A stretch of DNA of 52,488 bases from an uncultured Flavobacteriaceae bacterium (GTDB lineage Bacteria > Bacteroidota > Bacteroidia > Flavobacteriales > Flavobacteriaceae). The stretch is from positions 1 through 52,488 of the forward strand of contig CALJVK010000020.1 of assembly GCA_937773465.1 (NCBI GenBank). The letters run 5' to 3'. Made by a program: the position numbers and the translations under genes. Shown in pieces: positions 27,019 to 37,305 of this stretch (its first letter is position 1; every line of letters begins with the position of its first letter). The notes under the pieces are model-generated. The model searched no databases. It was given only the letters and a program-made list of their open reading frames with translations, and had not been told where the DNA came from.

Positions 27019-30000
27019 TTGAAATTTAATAAACAAATAACTCTTTTTTCAATAATATTCATTTTTGTTATTGGATTAACTAATTACGAAAATATATTGT
27101 TTTCTTATAAGAGATCTGTTCATACAGAAAATCTAGAAAAAAGTTCTATTCAGTCAACTTATAGTTTGACAAAATTGGAAAGAAGAAAAATTAATCTTCC
27201 TCCAAACAAGTACCAAGAAAAAATGTGGGAACTTTCCATGAATCCGTTGACTGGAAAAACTGAAATTGATAATTTATTTGAACTTCAATATGATTTAAAT
27301 AAAACAAGAAATTCTTCCGTAAAGAGTTTTAGTGTTCCTGGAGAATCTGAAGATATGAAATGGATGAGTAGGGGTCCTAATAATGTTGGGGGAAGAACAA
27401 AAGGGTTAATGTTCGATCCAAACGATGAATCTGATGAAACAGTATTTGCTGGCGGAGTTAGCGGAGGACTTTTTAAAAACACTAATATCTCAGATGGTAA
27501 TACATCTGAATGGATACATATTAAAGGTGTTCCAGAAAATATTCCTGTATCTTCTATTGTTTACGACCCGAATGATTTAAAAAACTTTTTATGTTGGGAC
27601 TGGAGAATCTTACACTGGTGCTGAAGCCTTAGGTAATGGATTATGGAAATCATCTGATGCCGGAGAAACTTGGACCAATGTTTTTGGAGGTAAGTCTGAA
27701 ACTGAAACAGTTTACAGAAGTGAAGGGAATTTTCTTAAGATTAATAATATAGAATTAGGGCCATACACCTATATAGGTGCAGGTTTTGGGCCTTCTTTAA
27801 CCTCAACTCCAATTACAGCTGATTTAGTAATTGCTGATGATGGTGATGATTCTGGAGACGCTAGTGACGGAATCGGCGGTTCTAAATACGATGCATGTCA
27901 AACTCTTTCTAATGGATCTGCAATTAATGGAAAAATTGCACTTATTGAACGAGGAGATTGTCCTTTTGTAGATAAAGTTAGAAATGCTCAGCAAGCTGGT
28001 GCAATAGCTGTTGTTGTAATGAACAGAAACGATGGAAGCCAAGAGAATTGGAATTCAGCTCCAATTACAATGGGAGGTAGTAATGCAGAAGACATAGCCA
28101 TTCCTTCTGTAATGATATCGGCTACAGACGGAACTAGACTTAAAAGTAAGTTACTGAATAATGAAACTATAAATGTTTCATTATCACTTGAAACATTAGC
28201 TTCAGCTGGAAGAACAGTAAGTCCAGGTATATTTTACATAAATGATGTTGTGGTTAGAGATAATGATGGCATTTCTGAAGTAATTATAGCCGCTGGAGTA
28301 TCCTCTCATAGAGATGATACAAATCACTTGTTTGGGGTTGACGATTACGGAATATGGAAATCAACTGATAATGCTAATTCATGGGATAAAGTTCCATTCA
28401 ATATTGATGGTTCTGCTTATTCGTATCAACCAATGGATTTAGAACTTGCTCCTAACAACAAATTATGGGCTTCTACAACTTCAAATCATAGAGGGTCAGG
28501 TGGAGGAACTATACTTGTAGCAAATTCAGATATTACAGCTTTTACTACAAAACATACTATTACATATAATGATGGTGCTGACGTAGCAAGAAGAACTGAG
28601 CTTGAAATCGCGTCAAATGGAGACATTTATGCTTTAGCTGCAGAAAATCCTGTGACTATTATTAAATCTACAAATAATGGTGAATCGTTTACTCCTTTGA
28701 CTCTACCTGATGATGCTGATGGTAATATTGAGGCTAATGATTTTACTAGAGGACAATCATTTTATGATCTTATGATAGAATCTGATCCTAATAATCCCGA
28801 AACTATTTATGCTGGAGGTATTGATTTGTTTAAATCCACAACTGGAGCAGAAAATGCTTCTGCAAATCCATGGGAACAATTCACACACTGGTACAAAGGT
28901 TTTGGACAACAATTTGCTCACGCCGATCAACATAATATGGCTTTTGGAAATTACGATTCATCTAAAAAAATATTTGGAAACGACGGTGGAATTTATTTTA
29001 GTCAATCAAACGGAACATCTGAAGAAATTTCATCTAGAAATTACAATTATGTAACTGCTCAATTTTATACAATTGGAGTTGCACCATCGGAAATGTTTAA
29101 AGATTTAAATAAACAAATATCTGGAAGAGATCTTTCTAGTTGGACTACCAGAAATAAAGTAGTTACAGGTATGACTGATGTTTTTCTAGCTGGAGCTCAA
29201 GATAATGGCACTCAATTTCAAACTGATAGAGAAAATAAAATAACCTCTAGTATTGATGTTTCTGGTGGAGATGGAGCAGCTTCAATGTTTTCTCAAAATT
29301 TAGACAAACCTTATTTTATTGCAAATTATGTATATAATAACTCTGTAGAGGCTTATGATTTTAAAAGCAACAGTAACTTTAATATTAATAATGAAAGCGG
29401 TAGTAATGGAGACTTTATTAATGTCCAAGCATTAGACTCAAATTATGGAATTATCTATTCTAATTATACTGGATCTAATTTTGAAATAATATCCTATTAT
29501 GATTGGGACAATTTTGCTGAAGCAGATAAAAATACTAATGCACCTAGTCGTATACTTCAAAGTGGAATGATGACTGCAAATATTTCTGCATTAACAGTTT
29601 CACCACACACAACTAATTCTTCAACTTTAATGATAGGATTAGAAAACGGAGAAGTTATTAAAGCAGAAAATGCAAATACAGCGAGTCCTACTTATACTAA
29701 TATTACTGGAAATCAATTTCTAGGAAGTGTATCTGATATTGAATTTGGTCTTACAGAAAATGAAATTTTTGTAACCTTCCATAACTATGCTGTTAAAAAT
29801 ATATTTTACTCAAATGACGGAGGAGAAACATGGTCAAATAAAGAAGGTGATATTAATAATGGTGGTCTTCCAGATATTCCCGTGAGAGCAATTTTACAAA
29901 ATCCTATTGTTCTAAGCGAGGTTATTGTTGGAACTGACTTAGGAGTTTGGTATACAAAAAACTTTAATGACGAATCTCCAAAATGGTATTCTGCTTTTAA

Positions 30001-31270
30001 TGGAATGAGCAACGTTAGAGTTACAGACCTTGATATGAGAGACGATTATAAAGTATTTGCTTCAACCTATGGAAGGGGCGTTTTTTCATCTTACTTTTCA
30101 TCAGATGGTCCATTACTTCAGTTAAGTACTCCAGAAGCTAAATTAACTATTGGACAAGGTGAAACTGGATCTTTTGTTGTAAAGCACAGAGTTTTTTCAA
30201 GCTATGACTTTGAAACAACATTTTCTGTAGAAGGTTTACCTGACAACAGTACTTTATCTTACTCTCCTTCAAATCCAGTTACCATAAACAGTGACGGTGA
30301 ATTAACTATTGAAGTTACGGTTCCTGATACTGCGGAAGCTAAAAACTATCCTCTTATTATAAATGCCACTGCAGCTGGTCAAACAATTGAATCTACTGGA
30401 ATTAATCTAGAAATACTTTCAAACGACTATGATAATGATGGAATAAAAAATAGTGAAGATAATTGTGAAAACACCTATAATCCAGATCAAAAGGATTACG
30501 ATGGTGATGATATTGGAGACGTTTGCGATCCAAACCCTATTCCTAATGATACTTTTACTTTGTTTTATACAGATGAAGTGTGTAGATCATCAAACAATGG
30601 ACTTATCGATCTTACAATTAAGGGAGATTTCGAAACTCCTTTTACTGTATCGATTACTAGTAATTTAAGCGGTTTTAATTTCTCGCCTGAAATAATTGAT
30701 GCTAAAACTTGGCAATTGTCTGGCTTACAAGCTGCGAACTATGAGCTATGTCTAACTAACGATAGTTTCCCAAGTTATAAGCAATGCTATAATCTTAATA
30801 TTGAAGAACCTGTAGACTTGAGTGTTCTTACTAGTATTAACAGAGAAAATAGACAAGTTTTATTAAATCTTAGAGGAAGCGACAGTTACAATATAATTTT
30901 AAATGGAGAATTAATTAAAACTTCAAGAAACAACATAGACTTATCATTAAAGGCTGGCTTTAATACAATCAAAGTAACAACCAACTTAGAATGTCAAGGT
31001 GTTTTTGAAGAATCAATTTTTATATCTGAAGACATTTTATTTAGTCCAAATCCTGCTGATGATTCCTCAAAACTTTGGGTAGGTGGAAATGACGACAATA
31101 TTAATATGACTTTGTTTGATATATCAGGAAGAGTCATATGGACAAAAGACGATAAAGTTCCTTACAATAGATCTGTAAGTGTTCCTTTTTCTAATATGAA
31201 ATCCGGTGTTTATATCTTACAAGTCGATTCAAAAACAGTAAATAAATCAATAAAAGTAATCAGAGAGTAA
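27019..31270 (+). pseudogene. Large secreted BNR/PA-domain protein with T9SS sorting domain, one frameshift
   Basis: TTG start, then a signal-anchor-like N-terminus (KFNKQITLFSIIFIFVIGL). Frame 1 runs to about 27590, where ACTTTTTATG has one T too many. Removing it gives NFYVGTGESYTGAEALGNGL and joins the frame that runs to 31270, about 1416 aa. Domains in order: sortilin/BNR-type propeller repeats (GLWKSSDAGETW, later FYSNDGGETWSNKEG); a PA insert near 270-360 (IALIERGDCPFVDKVRNAQQ); thrombospondin type 3-like Asp-rich repeat near 1135-1173 (DGIKNSEDNCENTYNPDQ); and a C-terminal type A sorting domain (FSPNPADDSSKLWVG ... GVYILQVDS). It is likely exported by the type IX system. The substrate is unknown. 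Confidence 0.82.
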
Positions 31271-31983
31271 TGAAAAAAGTATTATTATCTACAGTATATA
31301 TTTTAAGTCTATTTTTAATCTCATGTGGAGGCGGGGACTCAGAAGGAGGAGGTAACGGAGGTGGTCCAGTGGATCCACCACCTACACCACAAAAACCTTC
31401 GAGAGCTGTTTTAAGTAAACCAGCAAATAACACAGAATGTTTGGAAGTTGATGCAGTAAAATTTGAATGGAATGCGTCCGAAAATACTACATCTTACACA
31501 TTGAATGTTAAAAATTTACTTACAAATGAAATTAGCACCAATACAATTACTTCAACTTCAGCTGAAGTTACACTAACAAAAGGCTTTCCATACTCATGGC
31601 AAGTTATATCAACCAATTCAACAAGTTTTGTAGCTGAAAGTGATAAATGGAAATTTTATTTATCAGGTGAAGCGTTAAAAAATCATGCTCCATTTCCAGC
31701 AGAAATACTAACTCCAAAGCCTGGATCATCAGTAAGTTCTGGTAGTATATCATTGTCATGGTCCTTTTCTGATATTGACGCAAACGATACTCATAGTTTT
31801 GATCTATATCTTGATCAAAATGGAGATGATCCTGCTACAAAAAAGATTGTCTCTAATTATGGTGCTAGAAAAAGAACAGTTTCTTTAAATACACCTGGAG
31901 TTTATTACTGGAGAGTAGTAACAAAAGATAATCACGGAACATCATCTGACTCTGGTATATCAACATTTACTGTTTTAGAATAA
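31270..31983 (+). CDS. Lipoprotein with two fibronectin/Ig-like repeats
   Basis: 237 aa. Lipoprotein signal MKKVLLSTVYILSLFLISC followed by a Gly/Pro-rich tether (GGGDSEGGG, GGGPVDPPPTP). Two beta-sandwich-like units follow: about 45-130 (ALSKPANN ... FEWNASENTTSYTLNVKN) and 140-237 (PFPAEILTPKPGSSVSSGSI ... YYWRVVTKDNHGTSS). The ATG overlaps the stop of the T9SS protein gene (TAATG), so they are coupled and probably act together at the cell surface. I do not recognise a named family, and the binding partner is unknown. Confidence 0.75.
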   Translation: MKKVLLSTVYILSLFLISCGGGDSEGGGNGGGPVDPPPTPQKPSRAVLSKPANNTECLEVDAVKFEWNASENTTSYTLNVKNLLTNEISTNTITSTSAEVTLTKGFPYSWQVISTNSTSFVAESDKWKFYLSGEALKNHAPFPAEILTPKPGSSVSSGSISLSWSFSDIDANDTHSFDLYLDQNGDDPATKKIVSNYGARKRTVSLNTPGVYYWRVVTKDNHGTSSDSGISTFTVLE

Positions 31984-31986
31984 ATA

Positions 31987-33003
31987 TTAAACGAAAGATA
32001 AAAAGTAATCGATTTCACTTTTAGTATTATAAAAATTAATACTGATTCTTATACCATTTCCTCTTTGAGAACAGATAACTTTGTTATCTAAAAGGTTTTT
32101 ATATAATCTTTTATCTCCCTTTATATTAAAAATATTAGAATGATTATTTCTTTTTAAAATCTTAGTATCTAATAATTTTTTGGTTTTTAATTTATCTAAA
32201 GTATAGATAGAAAGTGAATTAATTTGTTTTTCAATTTTATCGATTCCATAATTTGATATTTTTTTTAAAGAAAAAAGTAAACTTCCAAAACTTAAAGTAT
32301 CATGGTGTCCAGGCTCAAAGAAATTAAGGAAATTTTTCTTTTCTAATTTAAAATGAGAATTTAGAAATCCTTTGTTAAATGAAATAAAACCATTACCGTA
32401 TCCCCCTAACATCCATTTATATCCACTACTAATTAAAACATCTATTAAGGAGTTTTTAAAATCAAAGTATTTAGTCCCGCAAAACTGTGTGCCATCAGCA
32501 ATTATCAAAATATGTGGATAATCTTTCTTAATTTGTTTAATAAAATCTAAATCAATCAAAGTCCCATCTATGTGCTGCACAATTGAAAAAATAAGTAAAT
32601 CTGGATTATGTTTTTTATTCCAATTAAAATCTGATTCTCAACATCAAAGTTATTCTTAACAAAAACATGATTTAGTCCTGATAAAGATACTTGACTAATT
32701 ATACTAGTATAATCACCTTCAACTAATCAAAACTGTTCGATCAGATTTAATATTTTTTAATAATAAACTTAAACCAATTGAAAAATTTTGAACAAGAAAT
32801 GTGGTCAAATCAATAGATCCTAAAAATTTATTTATTTGAATTTTGGTTTGATCCAATAAACTTTCATGATTTAGTCTAAACTGACTCCCCCTGTCTAAAA
32901 AATCAATTTCGTGATTATTCCTCCAACTAAGTAATTCACTGAACATGAGCCCTGATCTAGCTGTATCTAAATAAATTTTATTTTCTAAAGCAGGGAATTT
33001 CAT
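31987..33003 (-). pseudogene. Class V aminotransferase, broken by two indels
   Basis: The N-terminal piece (33003-32719) begins MKFPALENKIYLDTARSGL, and the C-terminal piece (32580-31987) has the PLP lysine context LISSGYKWMLGGYGNGF. They are in the same frame. Between them an extra base near 32725 (GATTAGTTGAAG, expected GATTGTTGAAG) and a compensating loss near 32640 put about 85 bases out of frame and create a TGA. Corrected, the middle reads VLIVEGDYTSIISQVSLSGL and NKKHNPDLLIFSIVQHIDGT, typical of a NifS/selenocysteine lyase-like fold. About 338 aa when repaired. The substrate is unknown. Confidence 0.78.
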
Positions 33004-33043
33004 TGATAATGATCATAAAAATTAATTATGTAATATAAAATAT

Positions 33044-33051
33044 TATTTTTG
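33044..33051 (+). promoter_or_regulatory. -7-like element before the 2TM-DHFR gene
   Basis: TATTTTTG, a TAnnTTTG match 17 bases before the ATG at 33069. The -33 position is not recognisable. Confidence 0.35.
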
Positions 33052-33068
33052 TATCTCAATTTACAATT

Positions 33069-33971
33069 ATGCTATTTAAAAACAATGATAGTTCTGATAT
33101 TAATGAAGATCAAATTGCATTAATTGAATATGCTCAAAATAGAATAAAATCTAAAAAAAGACTCTTCTTTCACTTCTCTATAATGATTATTGGATTCATC
33201 TCTATGTTGACATCTAATTTAATATTTGAGTTCAAAAAAGATATTATTTTATTTGATTTCCCTTGGTCTTATTGGTTATGCTCCACATGGTTTTTTCTGT
33301 TTTTTATTCACTTATTTAATGTCTATGTAACCAATAAATTTATGGGTAAAAAGTGGGAGAAAAATCAAATGAAAAAATTGGTAAACAAACAACAAATTAA
33401 AATTGCTGAAATAAAAACTGAACTTGAAAAAGAAGCTAGAATTATTGCTGAATCTCAACTGTTTTCACAAAACAGTTCGAGAAATACGGTTACTTTAATT
33501 GCTGCTGCAAGTGAAAACAACATTATTGGCAAAGACAATAAATTAATCTGGCGTTTAAGTGATGATCTTAAACATTTTAAAGAATTAACAAAAGGACACT
33601 TTGTAATAATGGGAAGAAAAACTTTCGAATCAATGCCTAAGGCACTTCCAAACAGAACAAATGTAATTATAACTCGAAAAACAGATTATAAGGCTGAAAA
33701 TGCAATAGTTGTAAATTCATTAGAAAAGGCGTTAAAAGTAGCTGAAAACGATAACCAACCATTTATTATTGGTGGTGGTGAAATATATAAGTTATCTATG
33801 GAAATAGCTGACAGAATTGAATTAACTAGAGTTCATACATCTATTGAGGGAGATACTTCATTTCCTGAAATTAATTTAGAAAAATGGCAAGAAGTTAAAA
33901 ACGAAAAAAGACTTAAAGATGAAAAAAATGAATATGATTTTTCTTTTTTAAGATATGATAAAATCAACTAA
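33069..33971 (+). CDS. folA: 2TM-domain / dihydrofolate reductase fusion protein
   Basis: 300 aa in one uninterrupted frame. Residues about 28-90 form a 2TM domain with two membrane helices (LFFHFSIMIIGFISMLTSNL and WLCSTWFFLFFIHLFNVYV). A charged, probably coiled-coil linker follows (about 95-135, KKLVNKQQIKIAEIKTELEK). The dihydrofolate reductase domain starts near 140 (TVTLIAAASENNIIGKDNKL), with LSDDLKHFK carrying the catalytic Asp, IMGRKTFESMP and FIIGGGEIYK. No internal Met precedes the reductase, so it cannot be a separate standard ORF. The product should be a membrane-anchored reductase that regenerates tetrahydrofolate. fabD starts directly after the stop. Confidence 0.92.
   Translation: MLFKNNDSSDINEDQIALIEYAQNRIKSKKRLFFHFSIMIIGFISMLTSNLIFEFKKDIILFDFPWSYWLCSTWFFLFFIHLFNVYVTNKFMGKKWEKNQMKKLVNKQQIKIAEIKTELEKEARIIAESQLFSQNSSRNTVTLIAAASENNIIGKDNKLIWRLSDDLKHFKELTKGHFVIMGRKTFESMPKALPNRTNVIITRKTDYKAENAIVVNSLEKALKVAENDNQPFIIGGGEIYKLSMEIADRIELTRVHTSIEGDTSFPEINLEKWQEVKNEKRLKDEKNEYDFSFLRYDKIN
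33457..33477 (+). repeat. 9-bp inverted repeat at the 2TM-DHFR junction
   Basis: AACTGTTTT - CAC - AAAACAGTT, a perfect 9-bp stem with a 3-base loop, placed 9 bases before the first codons of the reductase domain. There is no T-run after it, so it is not an ordinary terminator. It may be a scar of the fusion or an mRNA hairpin. Confidence 0.7.
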
Positions 33972-34853
33972 ATGAAAGCATATATATTTCCTGGTCAAGG
34001 ATCTCAATTCACTGGAATGTGTCAAGATTTATTTTTAAAATATGATACGATAAAACCATTATTTATTAAAGCTGAAGAAATTTTAGAATTTGATATTTCT
34101 AAAATAATGTTTGAAGGTTCAAAAGAAGAATTAACCCAAACCAAAGTTACACAACCTGCTATTTTCATACACTCCATGGCAATCTTAAAAATTCTTGGAG
34201 AATCTTTTAAACCAGACTTAGTAGCCGGTCATTCACTTGGTGAATTTTCGGCATTAGTTGCTTCTGGGGTTTTAAATTATGAGGACGGGCTTAAGTTAGT
34301 TTCAATAAGAGCTAAAGCAATGCAAAAATCATGTGAAAAAACAAATGGCACAATGGCTGCAATTCTTGCATTAGACAATAATATTATTGAACAAACATGT
34401 AAAGAAATTGAAGGAGTTGTTGTAGCTGCAAATTATAATTGTCCTGGACAAGTAGTAATTTCAGGAGAACTAAATGCAGTTAAATTAGCTTGTGAGAAAC
34501 TTAGTAACGCTGGAGCTAGAAGAGCACTTTTACTTCCTGTTGGGGGAGCTTTTCATTCAGAATTAATGATTGATGCAAAAAAAGAACTTTCATTAGCTAT
34601 TGAAAAAGCTTCATTCAATGAGCCTATTTGTCCTATATATCAAAATGTAAATGCTAAGGCTGAAACATCAGTCGAGAAAATAAAAGAAAATTTAATATCT
34701 CAACTCACTTCTCCCGTGAAATGGAATCAAAGTATAGATCAAATGATAAAAAACGGAACAACACAGTTTATTGAAATTGGTCCTGGAAAAGTGCTACAAG
34801 GACTTGTGAAAAAAATTGATAGAAATACAGATGTTACTTTTCCTGAGCTGTAA
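33972..34853 (+). CDS. fabD: Malonyl-CoA:ACP transacylase
   Basis: 293 aa. AYIFPGQGSQFTGMCQDL at the N-terminus, the nucleophile Ser in VAGHSLGEFSALVASG, and the His-containing LLPVGGAFHSELM. It loads malonyl groups on ACP for fatty acid synthesis. It starts immediately after the 2TM-DHFR stop, so they are co-transcribed. Its 3' end overlaps the convergent DegT-family gene by 20 bases. Confidence 0.96.
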   Translation: MKAYIFPGQGSQFTGMCQDLFLKYDTIKPLFIKAEEILEFDISKIMFEGSKEELTQTKVTQPAIFIHSMAILKILGESFKPDLVAGHSLGEFSALVASGVLNYEDGLKLVSIRAKAMQKSCEKTNGTMAAILALDNNIIEQTCKEIEGVVVAANYNCPGQVVISGELNAVKLACEKLSNAGARRALLLPVGGAFHSELMIDAKKELSLAIEKASFNEPICPIYQNVNAKAETSVEKIKENLISQLTSPVKWNQSIDQMIKNGTTQFIEIGPGKVLQGLVKKIDRNTDVTFPEL

Positions 34854-35976
34854 AAAATTTATTTATTTTATCACAAATAAATCTGATTTGATCGTTATCT
34901 AATTCTGAATGCATTGGTAGAGAAATAACTTGTTCAGACATCATATTAGATATTGTGAAATCTTCTTCTTTATAATTTTTATCAGAATAAGCTTTTTGTT
35001 TGTGTAATGGAATCGGATAATAAATACCATGAGGAATATTATTGTCATTTAAGTATTTTGACAATTCATCTCTATTTCCACTTAAAACTCTCAAAGTATA
35101 TTGATGAAAAACATGTGACTGACAATTATTTTTGGCAATAGGAGTTAATAAATTTTTATTTTGATTTAACTCTTTGGAATACAATAAAGAAGCCTCTTTT
35201 CTTCTTTCGTTGTAAAAATCTAATAATGGTAATTTTACTGATAATATAGCCGCCTGCACACTATCTAATCTTGAATTAACTCCTACGACATCATGATGAT
35301 ATCTAACATACATGCCGTGATTAACAATTCCCCTTATAGTATGTGCTAACTCATCATTATTTGTAAAAATTGCTCCTCCATCGCCGTAACATCCTAAATT
35401 TTTAGAGGGAAAGAAAGAAGTAGTTCCTATGTCTCCAATAGTTCCAGACTTTAGATTAGAATTATTTGACGATAAATAAGTAGATCCTATTCCCTGTGCG
35501 TTATCCTCTATAACATAAAGACTATTAGATTTAGCTATATCCATAACCTTATCCATATTAGCAACCTGTCCAAATAAATGAACTGGAATGATTGCTTTAG
35601 TTTTTGATGTAATTGCTTTAAGTATTTCATCACAATCAATGTTAAATGTATCCTCTTCAATATCAACTAAAACAGGTTTAAGCTGTAACAAGGCAATTAC
35701 TTCAACAGTAGCAGCAAAAGTAAAATCAGATGTTATTATTTCATCTCCAGGCTGCAAATCTAAACTCATCAATGCTATTTGCAAAGCATCTGTTCCATTA
35801 GCGCATGGAATTACATGTTTAACGTTTAAATAACTTTCTAAATCGGATTGAAATTTTTTGACAGATGGTCCATTAATAAATGTACCGTTTTTAAAAATTT
35901 CTAACACAGAAGAATCAACTTCATCTTTTATAAACTCGTATTGAGTCTTTAAATCTACCATCTGTAATTTTCTCAT
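34834..35976 (-). CDS. DegT/DnrJ/EryC1/StrS family aminotransferase
   Basis: 380 aa. Typical N-terminus (LKTQYEFIKDEVDSSVLEIF), PLP lysine in TTSFFPSKNLGCYGDGGA, and the GVNSRLDSVQAAIL segment. The family makes amino sugars for O-antigen, capsule or glycans; the substrate sugar is not readable. It is a lone gene here, divergent from waaA, which fits an envelope polysaccharide role, but no other sugar-nucleotide genes are nearby. Confidence 0.92.
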   Translation of the reverse strand: MRKLQMVDLKTQYEFIKDEVDSSVLEIFKNGTFINGPSVKKFQSDLESYLNVKHVIPCANGTDALQIALMSLDLQPGDEIITSDFTFAATVEVIALLQLKPVLVDIEEDTFNIDCDEILKAITSKTKAIIPVHLFGQVANMDKVMDIAKSNSLYVIEDNAQGIGSTYLSSNNSNLKSGTIGDIGTTSFFPSKNLGCYGDGGAIFTNNDELAHTIRGIVNHGMYVRYHHDVVGVNSRLDSVQAAILSVKLPLLDFYNERRKEASLLYSKELNQNKNLLTPIAKNNCQSHVFHQYTLRVLSGNRDELSKYLNDNNIPHGIYYPIPLHKQKAYSDKNYKEEDFTISNMMSEQVISLPMHSELDNDQIRFICDKINKFFTAQEK

Positions 35977-36024
35977 AGCATGAAATTTGTGTAAAAATAA
36001 GAAAATACAGAGTTTTAGAATGAA

Positions 36025-36056
36025 TATATTTGCAAAATACTAAATGAGTATTTTTG
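36025..36056 (+). promoter_or_regulatory. Two -7-like elements before waaA
   Basis: TATATTTG (36025-36032) and TATTTTTG (36049-36056) both match TAnnTTTG. The second is only 7 bases from the ATG at 36064, so the first is the better candidate unless the real start is the internal Met near residue 9. Confidence 0.35.
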
Positions 36057-36063
36057 TAAGTCA

Positions 36064-37305
36064 ATGAGGGTAATATACAACATAGCAATGGTTCAAATAA
36101 AAGCCCTTTTATTTGTGCTTAAATTTTTTAATTCAAAAATCAAATCTTTCGTTGAACAAAGAAAAAATGTTTTAAAAATTTTAGAGAATAATATTTCTAG
36201 AAATGACAATTACATATGGATACATGTGGCTTCACTGGGCGAATACGAACAAGGTCTTCCAATCTTTAAAGAAATTAAATCATTATATAAAAACCACAAA
36301 ATAGTACTTTCATTCTTTTCTTCATCTGGTTACGAGGTTCGAAAAAACAATCCTATTAGTGATTTAACGGTTTACTTACCACTAGATACTAGTAGAAATG
36401 CAAAAAAATTCATTTCATTAATAAATCCAAAAATGGTATTTTTTGTTAAGTACGAATTTTGGCCAAATTATGTACAAAATTTAAACAATAATAACATCCC
36501 TACTTTTCTTTTAGCTGGTTTGTTTAGAAAAAATCATTGGTTTTTCAAATGGTATGGATTAGAGTTTTTAAATATCTTAAAATCATCCATAACACACTTT
36601 TTTGTTCAAAATAATGATTCAATGGATTTATTATTAAATCATAATATTACCAATTGCACGTTAATGGGAGATTCTAGGTTTGACAGGGTTAATGCTTTAT
36701 TAGATCAAAATAATGATATTGAAAATATTAAAGAGTTTGTAGGAAATAAAATTTGTTTTGTTGCCGGAAGTACATGGAAAGAAGACGAATCTCTAATGGA
36801 TAATTACATAAATGAAAACAATAACGATTTAGCATGGATTATTGCACCTCATCAAATCAACTCAAAACAAATAACGGAATTTCAACAAAGACTTAAATGT
36901 AAAAGCATTCTTTTTTCTAATTTAAATGAAAAAAATATTAATACATCTAAAGTTTTAATAATAGACTCTATAGGCTTACTAACTAGGCTCTATAGCTATT
37001 CTGATATTTCTTATGTTGGTGGTGGAATGAGTAACTCTGGATTACACAATATTCTTGAGCCTGCTGTTTTTAAAAATCCTGTTTTAATTGGTAAAAACTA
37101 CTTTAATTTTCCCGAAGCCAAGGACCTTATCACTAAAAATGGAGTTATAAGTGTGAAGAACCCTAAAGAGTTTAAAAAACATTTAAATGAATTAATTGAA
37201 AATAAAAGAAAAAGAGTTGAAATGGGAAAAATTAATTTTGATTATATTAAATCAAATCTTGGTGCTACTAAAAATGTTATTTCATATTTAAAAGAAAGAA
37301 AATGA
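36064..37305 (+). CDS. waaA: 3-deoxy-D-manno-octulosonic acid transferase
   Basis: 413 aa. N-terminal membrane-associated stretch, then the active-site region WIHVASLGEYEQGLPIFKEI with the catalytic Glu, the FFVKYEFWPNYV segment, and a C-terminal glycosyltransferase domain with YVGGGMSNSGLHNILEPAVF. It transfers Kdo to lipid A precursors at the cytoplasmic face of the inner membrane. Together with lpxB downstream it marks a lipopolysaccharide-making cell. It overlaps the next gene by 4 bases (ATGA). Confidence 0.94.
   Translation: MRVIYNIAMVQIKALLFVLKFFNSKIKSFVEQRKNVLKILENNISRNDNYIWIHVASLGEYEQGLPIFKEIKSLYKNHKIVLSFFSSSGYEVRKNNPISDLTVYLPLDTSRNAKKFISLINPKMVFFVKYEFWPNYVQNLNNNNIPTFLLAGLFRKNHWFFKWYGLEFLNILKSSITHFFVQNNDSMDLLLNHNITNCTLMGDSRFDRVNALLDQNNDIENIKEFVGNKICFVAGSTWKEDESLMDNYINENNNDLAWIIAPHQINSKQITEFQQRLKCKSILFSNLNEKNINTSKVLIIDSIGLLTRLYSYSDISYVGGGMSNSGLHNILEPAVFKNPVLIGKNYFNFPEAKDLITKNGVISVKNPKEFKKHLNELIENKRKRVEMGKINFDYIKSNLGATKNVISYLKERK

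Noticed and set aside
33457..33477. Hairpin at the 2TM-DHFR junction as a transcription terminator
   Set aside because: No T-run follows on either strand and the coding frame runs through it.
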